A stretch of 64,000 bases of DNA from contig NZ_CP020100.1 in NCBI RefSeq assembly GCF_002056295.1, positions 829,501 through 893,500 of the forward strand, read 5' to 3'. The position numbers and the translations under genes were made by a program. Origin of the DNA: Halopseudomonas phragmitis. GTDB lineage: Bacteria > Pseudomonadota > Gammaproteobacteria > Pseudomonadales > Pseudomonadaceae. The notes below the pieces were generated by a model. That model was not told the origin of the DNA and made no database searches. It saw only the letters and a list, made by a program, of their open reading frames with translations. Shown one piece after another: positions 44,265 through 53,977 of this stretch (position 1 is its first letter; the number at the start of each line of letters is the position of its first letter).

Positions 44265-46427
44265 ATGAAGCCCGAGTATTTCGCCATACTGCTGGCCAGC
44301 GCCAGCGGCCTCGCCCTGGCCGACCATGCCCCGCTGGAGCTACCCAGCAGCACCATCACCGGCACCGAAGCACAGTCTTCGGGGCTTAATCTGGACCAGC
44401 CGATCAGCACCGGCTCGCGGCTGGGGTTAACCCCACGGGAAAACCCGGCCTCGGTCAGCGTGGCCGACAGCGTCAAGATCGAGCGCATCGGCGCCCGTGA
44501 CTTTCAGGAAATCGCCAACAGCCTGCCCGGCGTGAATGCCGCCGCACCGCCCGGGCATGGCGGCAACGTCGCCTATCGCGGCTTCAATGGCTCGCAGGTC
44601 AACCAGTTGTTCAACGGCATCAGCCTGCAGTACAACAGCGCCAATCGCCCGGTCGACAGCTGGATTTATGATCGCGCCGAACTGATCGGCGGACCCTCGT
44701 CCTTCGCCCACGGCAGCGGTTCGGTCGGCGGCACTCTGAACTACGTGACCAAGCTGGCCAACCGCGGCGCCAACACCAGCGAAACGCGCCTGCGCTATGC
44801 CCGCTTCGACCGCCACGAACTGGCCGTGGGTAGTAACCAGGCGCTCAATGACGACCCCGGCGCGCGGCACTACCTGCGCCTGGATGCCAGCCGTAGCGCC
44901 AGCAATGGCTATATCGACCGCCAGGAACGCGAGGCCAACAGCCTGGCGTTCTCGTTGCTCAGCGACCTGACCCCGCAGCTTTCGCACACCCTGGCTCTCG
45001 AGTATCTGGAGGAATGGGAGGACAGCCCCTACTGGGGCACCCCGACGCTCAACCCGCGCCAGGGCAAGCTGCGCATCGACCGCCGCACCCGGTTCAACAA
45101 CTACAACGTCGCCGATGGCCGCTACGAGCAGCGCGTGCGCTGGCTACGCTCAATCACCGAGTATCAGCTGGCCCCCGGCAGCAGCCTGCGCAACACCTTT
45201 TACCACTACCGTGGCCAGCGTGATTACCGCAACCTCGAGGTCTACCGCTATACCCCCGACAACAGCGCGGTAGAGCGCTCGGCCGCCTACATGCAGCGGC
45301 ACAGCCAGGAACTCACCGGCAACCGCCTGGAATGGCTGACCCATAGCCATCTGGGCCCGCTACCGAGTGACTGGGCACTGGGTGCCGACTTCAGCCGCAA
45401 TCGCCAGACCCGTTTCCCGCTGTCGGTCAACGCACTGCTCGATAGCGTCGACCCCAACGGCTTTGATCCCGGCTCCTTCGATGATATTCCCGGCATCAGT
45501 CGTGGCTGGAACAAGGACCGCAGCAACCGGGTCGAGACCCGCGCGCTGTTCGCCGAAAACCGCCTGCAACTGCGCCCCGACCTGGCCCTGGTCAGCGGCC
45601 TGCGCTACGACCACATCGACCTGCGGGTGATCAACCACCGCACCGTCAGCGCCACCGACCCGGCTCGCTTCAACCGTCGCTGGGACGCCTTCACCGGGCG
45701 CCTGGGCCTGGTCTGGGACCTGACCGATCAGGCTATGCTCTACGTCCAGTACAGCACCTCGGCCGAACCACCCGGCGGCACCCTGACCAGTGCCAGCTTC
45801 ACCCAGGTAAGCGATTTCGATCTGAGCACCGGTGAACAATGGGAAGTCGGCAGCAAGCTGGACTTTCTTGATGGTCGCGCCAGCGCCACCGTCGCGCTGT
45901 ACCGGATCGTGCGTCGGGACTTCCCGGTCGCCGACCCGAACAACCCTGGCAGCACTGTACCGGTCGGCCAGCAGACCTCCGAGGGGATAGAGCTCGGCGC
46001 CTCGTTCAAACTGACCGAGCGCCTGCTGCTCGAAGGCAATCTGGGCTGGGTCGATGCGCGCTTCGATGATTTCAACGAGCGCAGCGGCAGCGACATCATC
46101 TCGCGCAAGGGCAAGACCCCCAGCAACATTCCCAAACAGGTCGCCAACCTGTGGCTGACCCAGGACTTCAACCGCCATTGGCAGGGCGGCCTGGATGCCC
46201 GCTACGTCTCCTCGGTTTACGCCAACCATGCCAATACCCAGTGGGTACCCTCCTATACCTTGTACGGCGCCTTCCTGCGCTACCGCTTCGACAGCGGCAG
46301 CGATCTGACCCTGCGCGCCCGCAACCTGACCGACGAGCAGTACGCCCGCTTCATTCACCAGAGCAACGGCCAGTACTACCTGGGCGAGCCACGCGACCTG
46401 GAGCTGACAGCGCATGTACGGTTCTGA
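44265..46427 (+). CDS. TonB-dependent receptor (siderophore/metal type)
   Basis: Outer-membrane receptor of 720 residues. Signal peptide about 1-19 (ending ALA). The plug (about 50-170) has ENPASVSVADSVKIERIG, IANSLPGVNAA and FAHGSGSVGGTLNYVTK. The barrel ends in the canonical terminal phenylalanine (TAHVRF). It lies between a DUF2946 gene and a PepSY gene, a combination seen in metal or siderophore acquisition loci. No Fur box was recognised just upstream. The ligand is not evident. Confidence 0.87.
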   Translation: MKPEYFAILLASASGLALADHAPLELPSSTITGTEAQSSGLNLDQPISTGSRLGLTPRENPASVSVADSVKIERIGARDFQEIANSLPGVNAAAPPGHGGNVAYRGFNGSQVNQLFNGISLQYNSANRPVDSWIYDRAELIGGPSSFAHGSGSVGGTLNYVTKLANRGANTSETRLRYARFDRHELAVGSNQALNDDPGARHYLRLDASRSASNGYIDRQEREANSLAFSLLSDLTPQLSHTLALEYLEEWEDSPYWGTPTLNPRQGKLRIDRRTRFNNYNVADGRYEQRVRWLRSITEYQLAPGSSLRNTFYHYRGQRDYRNLEVYRYTPDNSAVERSAAYMQRHSQELTGNRLEWLTHSHLGPLPSDWALGADFSRNRQTRFPLSVNALLDSVDPNGFDPGSFDDIPGISRGWNKDRSNRVETRALFAENRLQLRPDLALVSGLRYDHIDLRVINHRTVSATDPARFNRRWDAFTGRLGLVWDLTDQAMLYVQYSTSAEPPGGTLTSASFTQVSDFDLSTGEQWEVGSKLDFLDGRASATVALYRIVRRDFPVADPNNPGSTVPVGQQTSEGIELGASFKLTERLLLEGNLGWVDARFDDFNERSGSDIISRKGKTPSNIPKQVANLWLTQDFNRHWQGGLDARYVSSVYANHANTQWVPSYTLYGAFLRYRFDSGSDLTLRARNLTDEQYARFIHQSNGQYYLGEPRDLELTAHVRF

Positions 46428-46490
46428 ATCAAGGCTGCACGGCCCGATCAGCACGGGAGAAGGATTGGGACGAAGGGGGAATAGCTGCCC

Positions 46491-47963
46491 ATGAAACGCT
46501 ATCTGTATCTCTGGCATCGCTGGCTGGGTATTGGCCTGTGCCTGCTACTGGCGCTGTGGTTCGGCTCCGGGCTGGTGATGCTGTATGTCGGCTACCCCAA
46601 GCTGACCCCAACCGAGCACTGGGCGCGCCTGCCGGTACTGGCGCTGGACGACTGCTGCGTGGAGCCGGGCCGGCTGATCAACGGGCTGGCCGGACCGGTC
46701 AACAACCTGCGCCTGACCAGTATCGCCGGCAAACCGCACTACCTGCTGAGCCAGGCTACCCGGGTCCGCGCCTTCGACGCCCGAACCGGCCAGCCGGTCG
46801 CGGCGCTCGACGCCGAACTGGCACTGGCCAGTGCCGCCCAGTTCGCCCCGGGCGTGGCCTTGCACTACCACGGGCTGATCGACGAAGACCCCTGGACCCA
46901 TACCCGCAGCCTCGATCCGGACCGGCCGTTGCATCGGGTGCAGATCGCCGACGAACAGCGTCGCTGGTTATACATCTCCAGTGCCAGCGGCGCCGTGGTG
47001 CGCGATGTCACCGCGCTGGAGCGCGGCTGGAACTGGGTCGGCGCCTGGCTGCACTGGATCTACCCGCTGCGCGGCAACTGGCTGCAGCCGCTGTGGCACG
47101 ACGCGGTGGTGTATCTGTCCGTGGCCGCCACTCTGCTGGCCGTGCTGGGTATGGTTGTCGGCCTGCTGCGCTGGCGGTTCAGCAAGCCCTACCGTAGCGG
47201 CTCGCGTTCGCCTTACCCCGGCGGCTTTGCCCGTTGGCATCATATCGGCGGACTGCTGTTCGGGCTGGTGCTGGTGGCCTGGATCTTCAGCGGGCTCATG
47301 TCGATGCGGCCATGGAACCTGCTGGCCAGCCAGACGGCCTGGTCGCAGGGCGGCTATCAGGCTGGCAACCTGCAGCAGGCCGTGTTCGACCTGCCTCTGC
47401 CCACGGCGCTGGCACGGCTGAACGCCAATGGCCCGCCAGTGGTCGAGCTGGAATGGCGCATGCTCGGTGGCCAGAGCTGGCTGATCGGCTACGCCGCCAA
47501 TGGCCAGAGCCGGATCATCGCCCTTGAGCCTGAGGCCCAGGCCCGCACGCAACTGGATAGCAACGAATTGCTGGTCGCGGCTCAGGCCGGCCTGCCGGGG
47601 GTGGGCTGGCAGAGTGAATGGGTTGAGCGCTACGACCTCTACTATGTGGCTCGCGCCGAGCAAAGCATGTACGGCCACCGGCTGCGACCGCTGCCGATGC
47701 TGCGCATCCGCTTTGACGATGCGCCCGCCACTTGGCTGCAGCTCGACCCACACACCGGCGCGGTGCTGGATGTGCTGGACCGCAACCGCCGTCTGGCCCG
47801 CTGGCTGTTCAACCTGCTGCACAGCTGGGATCTGCCCTGGCTGCTGGAGCGCCCGCGCCTGCGCGAGGCAGTGCTGATCGGCTTCAGCCTCGGCGGGTTG
47901 CTGATCAGCCTCAGCGGTATAGTGCTCGGCTGGCGCCGGATCAGGCGCATAGCGCGGGCATGA
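46491..47963 (+). CDS. PepSY-associated membrane protein
   Basis: A 490-residue inner-membrane protein of the PepSY_TM type. It has an N-terminal membrane segment after LYLWHRWLGIGLCLLL, a periplasmic region, further segments near 205-225 and 255-280, another periplasmic region and a C-terminal segment with GFSLGGLLISLSGIVLGWRRI. Some members act as ferric-siderophore reductases. It follows the TonB receptor by 63 bases and is probably co-transcribed. A reductase role is inferred from family context. Confidence 0.83.
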   Translation: MKRYLYLWHRWLGIGLCLLLALWFGSGLVMLYVGYPKLTPTEHWARLPVLALDDCCVEPGRLINGLAGPVNNLRLTSIAGKPHYLLSQATRVRAFDARTGQPVAALDAELALASAAQFAPGVALHYHGLIDEDPWTHTRSLDPDRPLHRVQIADEQRRWLYISSASGAVVRDVTALERGWNWVGAWLHWIYPLRGNWLQPLWHDAVVYLSVAATLLAVLGMVVGLLRWRFSKPYRSGSRSPYPGGFARWHHIGGLLFGLVLVAWIFSGLMSMRPWNLLASQTAWSQGGYQAGNLQQAVFDLPLPTALARLNANGPPVVELEWRMLGGQSWLIGYAANGQSRIIALEPEAQARTQLDSNELLVAAQAGLPGVGWQSEWVERYDLYYVARAEQSMYGHRLRPLPMLRIRFDDAPATWLQLDPHTGAVLDVLDRNRRLARWLFNLLHSWDLPWLLERPRLREAVLIGFSLGGLLISLSGIVLGWRRIRRIARA

Positions 47964-47974
47964 CCTCGGGCTTT

Positions 47975-48051
47975 CCTGGGAGCCTTGAGCATCTGCTCAA
48001 GACCAGGGATGCACCAGCTGCGCTGCGGGAGCAGATGCTCCCGCCTCCCAG
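47975..48051. repeat. Dispersed intergenic element, copy 2
   Basis: Second copy of the element at 23901-23993. The first 27 bases are identical and contain the CTTGAGCA / TGCTCAAG hairpin. The ends CCTGGGAG and CTCCCAGG form terminal inverted repeats in this copy. It lies between the PepSY gene and a convergent gene and might also work as a terminator. Confidence 0.7.
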
Positions 48052-48058
48052 GCTCGCC

Positions 48059-48430
48059 TCAAGCCTGGGCGTCGATTACTTCCTGCGCGGCGCGGAAGGC
48101 GTCGATGGCCGCTGGCACACCGGCATAAACCGCGCAATGCAGCAATGCCTCACGGATTTCCTCGACCGTGCAGCCGTTATTCAGCGCACCACGCACATGG
48201 CCCTTGAGTTCCTGCGGGCATTTCAACGCAGTCAGCGCCGCCAGGGTGATCAGACTGCGGGTCTTGCGGTCCAGCCCTTCACGAGTCCAGACCCCGCCCC
48301 AGGCATGCTCATTGACAAACTCCTGCAGCGGCTGGCTGAACTCGGTGGCGTTGCCCAGGGCGCGGTCAACGAAGGCGTCGCCCATGACTTCGCGGCGAAC
48401 CTTGAGTCCGGGATTATCAGTATTGCTCAT
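48059..48430 (-). CDS. Carboxymuconolactone decarboxylase family protein
   Basis: A 123-residue CMD-family protein, close in length and motifs to gamma-carboxymuconolactone decarboxylase (PcaC): LITLAALTALKCPQELKGHVRGALNNGCT and EALLHCAVYAGVPAAIDA. No other pca gene is nearby; it lies downstream of the tripartite tricarboxylate transporter. It may decarboxylate a compound taken up by that system. Assignment to PcaC proper is uncertain. Confidence 0.8.
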   Translation of the reverse strand: MSNTDNPGLKVRREVMGDAFVDRALGNATEFSQPLQEFVNEHAWGGVWTREGLDRKTRSLITLAALTALKCPQELKGHVRGALNNGCTVEEIREALLHCAVYAGVPAAIDAFRAAQEVIDAQA

Positions 48431-48467
48431 GCTGTCTCCTTGGCGTGATCACACAAATCAGCACAGC

Positions 48468-49529
48468 TTAACCGCTTTTGTCCCGCGCTTTCTCTGCCCC
48501 CGGTGGCACCCAGCAGCGATACAGCGGCTCGGCCAGGAACATCACCAGAAACAGTCGCAACACCTGTAGCGCGGTGACTAAGGCTACCGACAGGTGCAGG
48601 GCTTCGGCGGTCAGGCACAGTTCGGTGATACCACCAGGCATCATGCCAAGCATCAGGCTCAGGTCGTCGACCTCGGCAAACCAGCTCAACCCCTCAGCGG
48701 CGCCAGCAGCCACCAGCATCGCCAGCAGAGTGAACAGCATGACCCGCAGCAAAAACCCCGGCGCCTTGCCAAAGAAGGATCGATCAAAGTGACAGCCCAG
48801 GGCGCAGCCAATCAGCCACTGGCCCAGCTCTCCGGCACCGGGCGGCAAGGCCAAATCCAGCTCGAAGACAATGCTGGCACTGGCGCATACCATTAGCGGC
48901 CCAAGCATCCAGGGATTGGGTTGTTGAAGGCGGCGCCAGAGCAGGGCGGCCAGCGCTCCCAGCGGCAGCAGCACAGCCAGCCAGGCCCAGTCGACCCGGC
49001 CCGGCGGCGGCGGCGCGGGACTGGGCAGCCCCCAGGTGAACAACGCCGGAATGATCAGCACGACCAACAACAGGCGCAGACTGTGGGCGGCGGCGACCCG
49101 GGCTGGATTGGCCTGATGCCGAAGCCCCAGCACCACCATTTCACTGGCGCCGCCGGGCATGCTGGCGAACCAGGCGGTGGGCCGGTCGACCCCGGCGCGC
49201 AGCAGGATGGCGATACCGATCAGGCTGAGCAGGAAGGTGCCCATGGCGCCGAGCACAATCACCGGCCAATGCGCCAACATCTGGGCGAATACCGGGGCAG
49301 TGAAATGCAGGCCAATGGCGCTGGCAACGATCCATTGCCCGGCCTGCCGACCACCCGGCAACGGTGTGGCCAGCCAACCACAGCAACGCACGGCAATCAC
49401 CGCCAGTAACGAGCCGACCATCCATGGCAACGGCCAGTCGGCGACACTGGCCAACCAGCCGCCGAGCAGACCGATCAGCGGCGTGGACCCGCGCTTGAGC
49501 AGGTCCACGCCGCTGATCGGATCAGGCAT
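48468..49529 (-). CDS. AbrB family putative ammonia monooxygenase-type permease
   Basis: A 353-residue membrane protein of PF05145 (AbrB; often misannotated as ammonia monooxygenase). It has two homologous halves, each with a motif of the form MPGG(A/I)(S/T)E: SMPGGASEMVVLGLRHQ and MMPGGITELCLTAEAL. About ten hydrophobic segments are visible. It overlaps tctA by eight bases. Such genes often trail tctCBA in Pseudomonas. The transported molecule is unknown. Confidence 0.83.
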   Translation of the reverse strand: MPDPISGVDLLKRGSTPLIGLLGGWLASVADWPLPWMVGSLLAVIAVRCCGWLATPLPGGRQAGQWIVASAIGLHFTAPVFAQMLAHWPVIVLGAMGTFLLSLIGIAILLRAGVDRPTAWFASMPGGASEMVVLGLRHQANPARVAAAHSLRLLLVVLIIPALFTWGLPSPAPPPPGRVDWAWLAVLLPLGALAALLWRRLQQPNPWMLGPLMVCASASIVFELDLALPPGAGELGQWLIGCALGCHFDRSFFGKAPGFLLRVMLFTLLAMLVAAGAAEGLSWFAEVDDLSLMLGMMPGGITELCLTAEALHLSVALVTALQVLRLFLVMFLAEPLYRCWVPPGAEKARDKSG

Positions 49530-51042
49530 TGGCTGCGTCAGCCAGCACCTGGCGGGCCTTGCGTGCCCGATAACCGCGCCAGAACGGCAACGCCACCATC
49601 AGCGCCACCAGCGCCCACAGGGCCAGGGTGATCGGGCTGCTCCAGAGAATCGCCAGATCGCCGTTGGAGATCGACAGTGCCCGGCGCAGGTTGCTCTCCA
49701 TCATGCCGCCAAGGATAAAGCCAAGCAGCAGCGCCGACAGCGGGAAGTCGAGCTTGCGCAGTACATAGCCAAACACCCCGATGGCGACCATCAGGAACAG
49801 GTCAAAGGTGGTGGCATGCACGGCGTAGACGCCGATCGAGGTGATGATCGCAATTGCCGGCACCAGTGCCCAGTTCGGCACCGCAAGGATGCGGGTGAAC
49901 ACCTTGATCATCGGCACATTCATGATGATCAGGATGACGTTGGCGACGAACAGCGAGGCGATCAGGCCCCAGACGATATCCGGCTGGTTCTGGAACAGCA
50001 GCGGACCGGGAGTGATGTTGTACAGGGTCAGGGCGCCGAGCATCACCGCGGTGGTGCCGGAACCGGGGATACCCAGGGTCAGCATCGGTACCATCGAACC
50101 GCAGGCCGAGGCACTGTTGGCGGTTTCCGGAGCAGCCAGGCCGCGCAGGTCGCCATTGCCAAAGTTGCCCTTGGGTCCAGCCAGGCGTTTTTCCGACATA
50201 TAGCTGACCGCACTGGCCAGGGTCGCGCCGGCGCCAGGCAGAATGCCGAAGATGAAACCGGTCAGACCGCTGCGGATATTGGTGGCAAATACCGAGGCGC
50301 CTTCCTTGAAGTTGAACAGCATCCGCCCGCTGGCCTTGACCGCCGCCTGGCCGTGATGGGTACGCTCCAGCAACATGAGGATTTCACTGACACTGAACAG
50401 CCCCAGCACCAGCACCACGAACTGAATGCCGTCGGCCAGCCCCAGACTGCCGAAGGTGAAGCGGTAGACGCCGCTGTTGGCGTCGATGCCGATACACGAC
50501 AGCAGTAGACCGATCACCACCGCCACGGCGGTCTTGACCGGCTTGTTGCCGGCCATCCCGGCCAGGCAGACGATGGCGAACACCATCAGCATGAAATATT
50601 CGGCCGGGCCAAAGGACACCGCCCACTGGGCCAGCAGCGGAGCAAAGGCAACTACCCCGAGGGTAGCGATCAGGCCACCGATAAATGAACTCCAGGCCGA
50701 GATCGACAGGGCGATACCGCCCTTGCCCTGACGCGCCAGCGGGTAACCGTCCAGGGTAGTCATCACCGCCGAAGCTTCGCCGGGAATATTGAGCAGGATT
50801 GAGGAAATCCGCCCGCCGTACTCGCAACCCAGATACACCGAGGCGAGCAGGATCAGCGCGGTTTCCGGTGGCAGACCGAGGGCAAAGGCCACCGGAATCA
50901 GCAGCGCCACCCCATTGATCGGGCCCAGACCCGGCAACAGACCGACCACGGTTCCGATCAGGGTGCCGGACAGGGCAGTGATCAGGTTGTTCGGGCTCAG
51001 GGCCACACCAAAGCCCTGGCTGAGATAACTGAGGGTATCCAT
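49522..51042 (-). CDS. tctA: TctA large membrane subunit, tricarboxylate transporter
   Basis: A 506-residue membrane protein with about twelve segments, the large permease subunit of the tripartite tricarboxylate transporter. TctA hallmarks are LIGTVVGLLPGLGPINGVALLIP, GCEYGGRISSILLNIPGEASA, and GSMVPMLTLGIPGSGTTAVMLGAL. The start at 51042 lies two bases after the tctB stop. An upstream in-frame codon lies within tctB. It imports citrate-like compounds with TctB and TctC. Confidence 0.93.
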   Translation of the reverse strand: MDTLSYLSQGFGVALSPNNLITALSGTLIGTVVGLLPGLGPINGVALLIPVAFALGLPPETALILLASVYLGCEYGGRISSILLNIPGEASAVMTTLDGYPLARQGKGGIALSISAWSSFIGGLIATLGVVAFAPLLAQWAVSFGPAEYFMLMVFAIVCLAGMAGNKPVKTAVAVVIGLLLSCIGIDANSGVYRFTFGSLGLADGIQFVVLVLGLFSVSEILMLLERTHHGQAAVKASGRMLFNFKEGASVFATNIRSGLTGFIFGILPGAGATLASAVSYMSEKRLAGPKGNFGNGDLRGLAAPETANSASACGSMVPMLTLGIPGSGTTAVMLGALTLYNITPGPLLFQNQPDIVWGLIASLFVANVILIIMNVPMIKVFTRILAVPNWALVPAIAIITSIGVYAVHATTFDLFLMVAIGVFGYVLRKLDFPLSALLLGFILGGMMESNLRRALSISNGDLAILWSSPITLALWALVALMVALPFWRGYRARKARQVLADAANA

Positions 51043-51044
51043 GA

Positions 51045-51500
51045 TCAGAACTCCAGCCCGGCCAGCACGCCGAGCGGCAAGGGAACATCGAGAATGCGGT
51101 CGAACAGCAAATACAGACCAATGCCGAGCACCACCGCGAGAATTGCCCCATGCAGCCAGCGACCGCCGAACAACCGGCACATGGCCAGGGCAAACAAGCT
51201 GCTGGTGACGATGAAGCCCAGCAGCTCGAACAGGGCCGCCATGGCCAACAGAAGCAGCAGACACAGACCGACCTTGCCAAGCACGGCCGGCGCCGACAGC
51301 GTCTCTTCATCCGCGCCACGCTCCAGCGTCGGCTTGCAGACAATCAGCAGAGCACCGGCCGCCAGCAGGCCGAGCAGCAACAACGGATAGGCGCGCGGCC
51401 CGACCGGCTCGTAGGAGAACGGGGCATGGTAGCCCCAGGCAATCCAGGCCAGGCAGGCGCTGACCAGCAGCAGGCACGCCGCGAACAGGCGATGGTACAT
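51045..51500 (-). CDS. tctB: TctB small membrane subunit
   Basis: A 151-residue membrane protein with four hydrophobic segments, the small subunit of the tripartite tricarboxylate transporter. YEPVGPRAYPLLLLGLL near the N-terminus is typical of TctB. It lies between tctC and tctA in the usual order. Confidence 0.9.
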   Translation of the reverse strand: MYHRLFAACLLLVSACLAWIAWGYHAPFSYEPVGPRAYPLLLLGLLAAGALLIVCKPTLERGADEETLSAPAVLGKVGLCLLLLLAMAALFELLGFIVTSSLFALAMCRLFGGRWLHGAILAVVLGIGLYLLFDRILDVPLPLGVLAGLEF

Positions 51501-51561
51501 GGCGGTATCCTCGCGGAAGCGGCCGGCGGGCAGCCGGCCTTAAGGGAACGTCAGGAGAGAA

Positions 51562-52542
51562 TTACTGGGTCAGACCGAACTCGGCGGCCAGTTGCTTGAG
51601 TTCGGCGACCCGCTGCTTGACGTAGCTATCGAGCTCGTCGCCGGTCAGCGCGAAGGGGAACAGCTCGCGCTGCTCACGCAGTTCGGCGAAGTCTTCGGAG
51701 GCCAGCAGGTCATCGAAGGTGTTCTTCCACCAGGCGTAGTCGGCGTCGCTGACCCGCGGGCCCATGTAGAAGCCACGGATTACCGGCCAGGTGACGTCAT
51801 AGCCCTGCTCTTTGGCGGTCGGAATGTCGGCGACAGACGCGCCCGGCAGACGCTCTTCGGACATGATCGCCAGAATCCGCATGCTACCGCTTTCAATATG
51901 CGGCACCGAGTCGGAGATGTCGGTACTGGCGACCTGGATATGACCACCGAGCAGCGCGGTGGCCAGTTCGCCACCACCTTCCATGGCTACATAACGCAGG
52001 CGGCTCGGATCAATCCCGGCGGCGCGGGCGATCAGCGCGGTTTGCATCCAGTCCTGGCCACCGACGGTACCACCAGAGCCAATCACTACCTTGCCCGGAT
52101 CAGCCTTGAGCGCGGCCACCAGATCATCCAGGGTCTGGAATTCGGAGTCGCTACGCACGGCGATGGCGCCATAGCTGGAGCCGATTGCGGCCAGCCACTT
52201 CACCGCATTTTCATCGAAACGGCCAAACTTGCCCTGGGCCAGATTGAGCAGCGACCCGGTCGAGAATGCGGTGATGGTGCCGCCCTCGGCTGCACGCTGG
52301 GCAACCACGGCATTGTAGGCCACTGCGCCGACGCCGCCGGGCATATAGGTGACGCGCATCGGCCGGCTGATCTTCTGGCTGTCGAGCAGCGCGCTCTGGG
52401 CCAGCTTGCAGGTCAGGTCAAAGCCGCCGCCGGGCGAGGCCGGGGCAATACATTCAGGACGTCGCGGCTCGTCGGCCAGGGTGTAGTTGGCCAGACACAG
52501 GCAGGCGGCCGCCATCAGGGTGGAACGCAGAACGGATTTCAT
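51562..52542 (-). CDS. tctC: TctC periplasmic substrate-binding protein
   Basis: A 326-residue secreted tricarboxylate-binding protein. The signal peptide (about 1-23) ends in TLADEP. The family motif CIAPASPGGGFDLTCKLAQSAL, the MPGGVGAVAYN loop and GSGGTVGGQDWMQTA match TctC proteins that bind citrate or cis-aconitate. It is encoded between opdH and tctB. Confidence 0.92.
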   Translation of the reverse strand: MKSVLRSTLMAAACLCLANYTLADEPRRPECIAPASPGGGFDLTCKLAQSALLDSQKISRPMRVTYMPGGVGAVAYNAVVAQRAAEGGTITAFSTGSLLNLAQGKFGRFDENAVKWLAAIGSSYGAIAVRSDSEFQTLDDLVAALKADPGKVVIGSGGTVGGQDWMQTALIARAAGIDPSRLRYVAMEGGGELATALLGGHIQVASTDISDSVPHIESGSMRILAIMSEERLPGASVADIPTAKEQGYDVTWPVIRGFYMGPRVSDADYAWWKNTFDDLLASEDFAELREQRELFPFALTGDELDSYVKQRVAELKQLAAEFGLTQ

Positions 52543-52569
52543 GGGAGTTCTCCTCTGTTCTTATTCTAG

Positions 52570-53829
52570 TTACCAGATCGGCAGCGTGTAGCTGACGATC
52601 AGGCGGTTCTCATCGGCATTACGGGCAAAGCTGGAACGGTAGCTCGCGTTGCGCCAGCGCAGCCCGACATTCTTCAGCGGACCGTCCTGGATTACGTATT
52701 GCAGCTCGCTGTTACGCTCCCATTCACGGCCTCGCTCGCCATTGACCAGACGTGCCTGATCGCCCTTGATGTAGCGGCTCATGAAGCTCAGGCCGGGGAT
52801 GCCAAGCTGCTTGAAGTCATAGTCGTAACGCAGTTGCCAGGAGCGCTCGCCGGCTTCGGCGAAGTCGTTGATCTGCACGAAGTTGACCAGGTAAGGGTTG
52901 CTGCCATCGATATAGGGGAAGGCGCTGTCACCACGCATTTTCTGCAAGGCCAGCATCAGCCGATGGCCATCCTGGGCGTAACCCAGAGTGCCCTGCCAGG
53001 CCTGGTTGTCGATCTTGCCGGCACGGGCCGAGCCCTGGTCGTCGGAGACCGCGACCCGCAGCTCGCCGCGCAGTTGGCCGGCAGCCAGCGGGCGCTGGTG
53101 GTTGAGCGAGAAAACCTGTTGGCGGTAGATATCATCCAGTTGTGCCAGATGGTAACTGCCCGCCAGGCCGGGCACGAACGTGTAGTTCAGCCCCACCCAA
53201 TCAAAGTGGTCGGCACTGAAACGGCCACCGAAGCGGCGGTTTTTGTTGTTCAGCGCAATGTCCTGGGCATCGGTCGAGTCACGATCCTTGGCCTTGGTCA
53301 GCCGTCCGAGGCTGATACCCAACTGGTCAATTTCATTGACGTTGACCATGCCACCCTCGAAGGTCTGCGGCAGGATGCGACTGTCGTTGGGCTGCAGGAC
53401 CGGCAGCTTGGGCATCAGGGTGCCCAGGCGCAACTCGGATTCGGAGATCCGCGCCTTGGCGGTCAGTCCCAGCTTGCTGTATTCGTCGGCGGCGCGCCCA
53501 TCGTCGTGGGTTGGCAACAAGCCGGTGCCGGTACGTCCGCGCCCGGAGTCCAGCTTGACTCCAAGCAGGCCCTGGGCATCAAGGCCGAAGCCGACCGGGC
53601 CCTGGGTATAACCGGACTGGATATTGAGTAGAAAGCCCTGGGCCCACTCCTCGCGCTTGGACTGGCCAGTGCCTTCACGGAAATCGCGGTTGAAATAGAT
53701 ATTGCGCAGTTCCAGATTGGCGCTGCTGCCTTCGATAAAGCCGTCGGCCAGAGCCAGCGGGCTGGCGATCAGACAGGACAGGGTAGCGGTACAGGCCAGG
53801 CGCCAACGCGCCAGCGGGATGCTTGTCAT
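52570..53829 (-). CDS. opdH: OprD-family porin (OpdH-like)
   Basis: Outer-membrane 18-stranded porin of 419 residues with signal peptide (about 1-28, ending LALA). OprD features are FIEGSSANLELRNIYFNRDFR at the mature N-terminus, the GRLTKAKDRD region, and the terminal strand SYTLPIW. Its place ahead of tctCBA and divergent from tctDE copies the P. aeruginosa opdH locus, where OpdH takes up cis-aconitate and tricarboxylates. Confidence 0.9.
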   Translation of the reverse strand: MTSIPLARWRLACTATLSCLIASPLALADGFIEGSSANLELRNIYFNRDFREGTGQSKREEWAQGFLLNIQSGYTQGPVGFGLDAQGLLGVKLDSGRGRTGTGLLPTHDDGRAADEYSKLGLTAKARISESELRLGTLMPKLPVLQPNDSRILPQTFEGGMVNVNEIDQLGISLGRLTKAKDRDSTDAQDIALNNKNRRFGGRFSADHFDWVGLNYTFVPGLAGSYHLAQLDDIYRQQVFSLNHQRPLAAGQLRGELRVAVSDDQGSARAGKIDNQAWQGTLGYAQDGHRLMLALQKMRGDSAFPYIDGSNPYLVNFVQINDFAEAGERSWQLRYDYDFKQLGIPGLSFMSRYIKGDQARLVNGERGREWERNSELQYVIQDGPLKNVGLRWRNASYRSSFARNADENRLIVSYTLPIW

Positions 53830-53977
53830 GGGGCGTGTTCTCCATTGTTTTTGTTGTCGGTCTACTCGACCGTGGAGTGATGCTATGCGCCCAACCTTTC
53901 ACCAACCTGTCATCATGCCGACGACTGATCTGCGGTGTACACTCAGGCCTGAACACAGAGCTACAGCGAGGATCACC
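53830..53977. promoter_or_regulatory. Divergent promoter region opdH / tctD
   Basis: A 148-base gap, the presumed TctD target for both opdH-tctCBA and tctDE. A GGTC-N5-GACC dyad lies at about 53859-53871. No stronger operator could be named by eye. Confidence 0.35.

Noticed and set aside
48059-48430. Assigning pcaC to the CMD-family gene.
   Set aside because: The length and motifs fit, but no beta-ketoadipate pathway gene is nearby, so only the family name is given.
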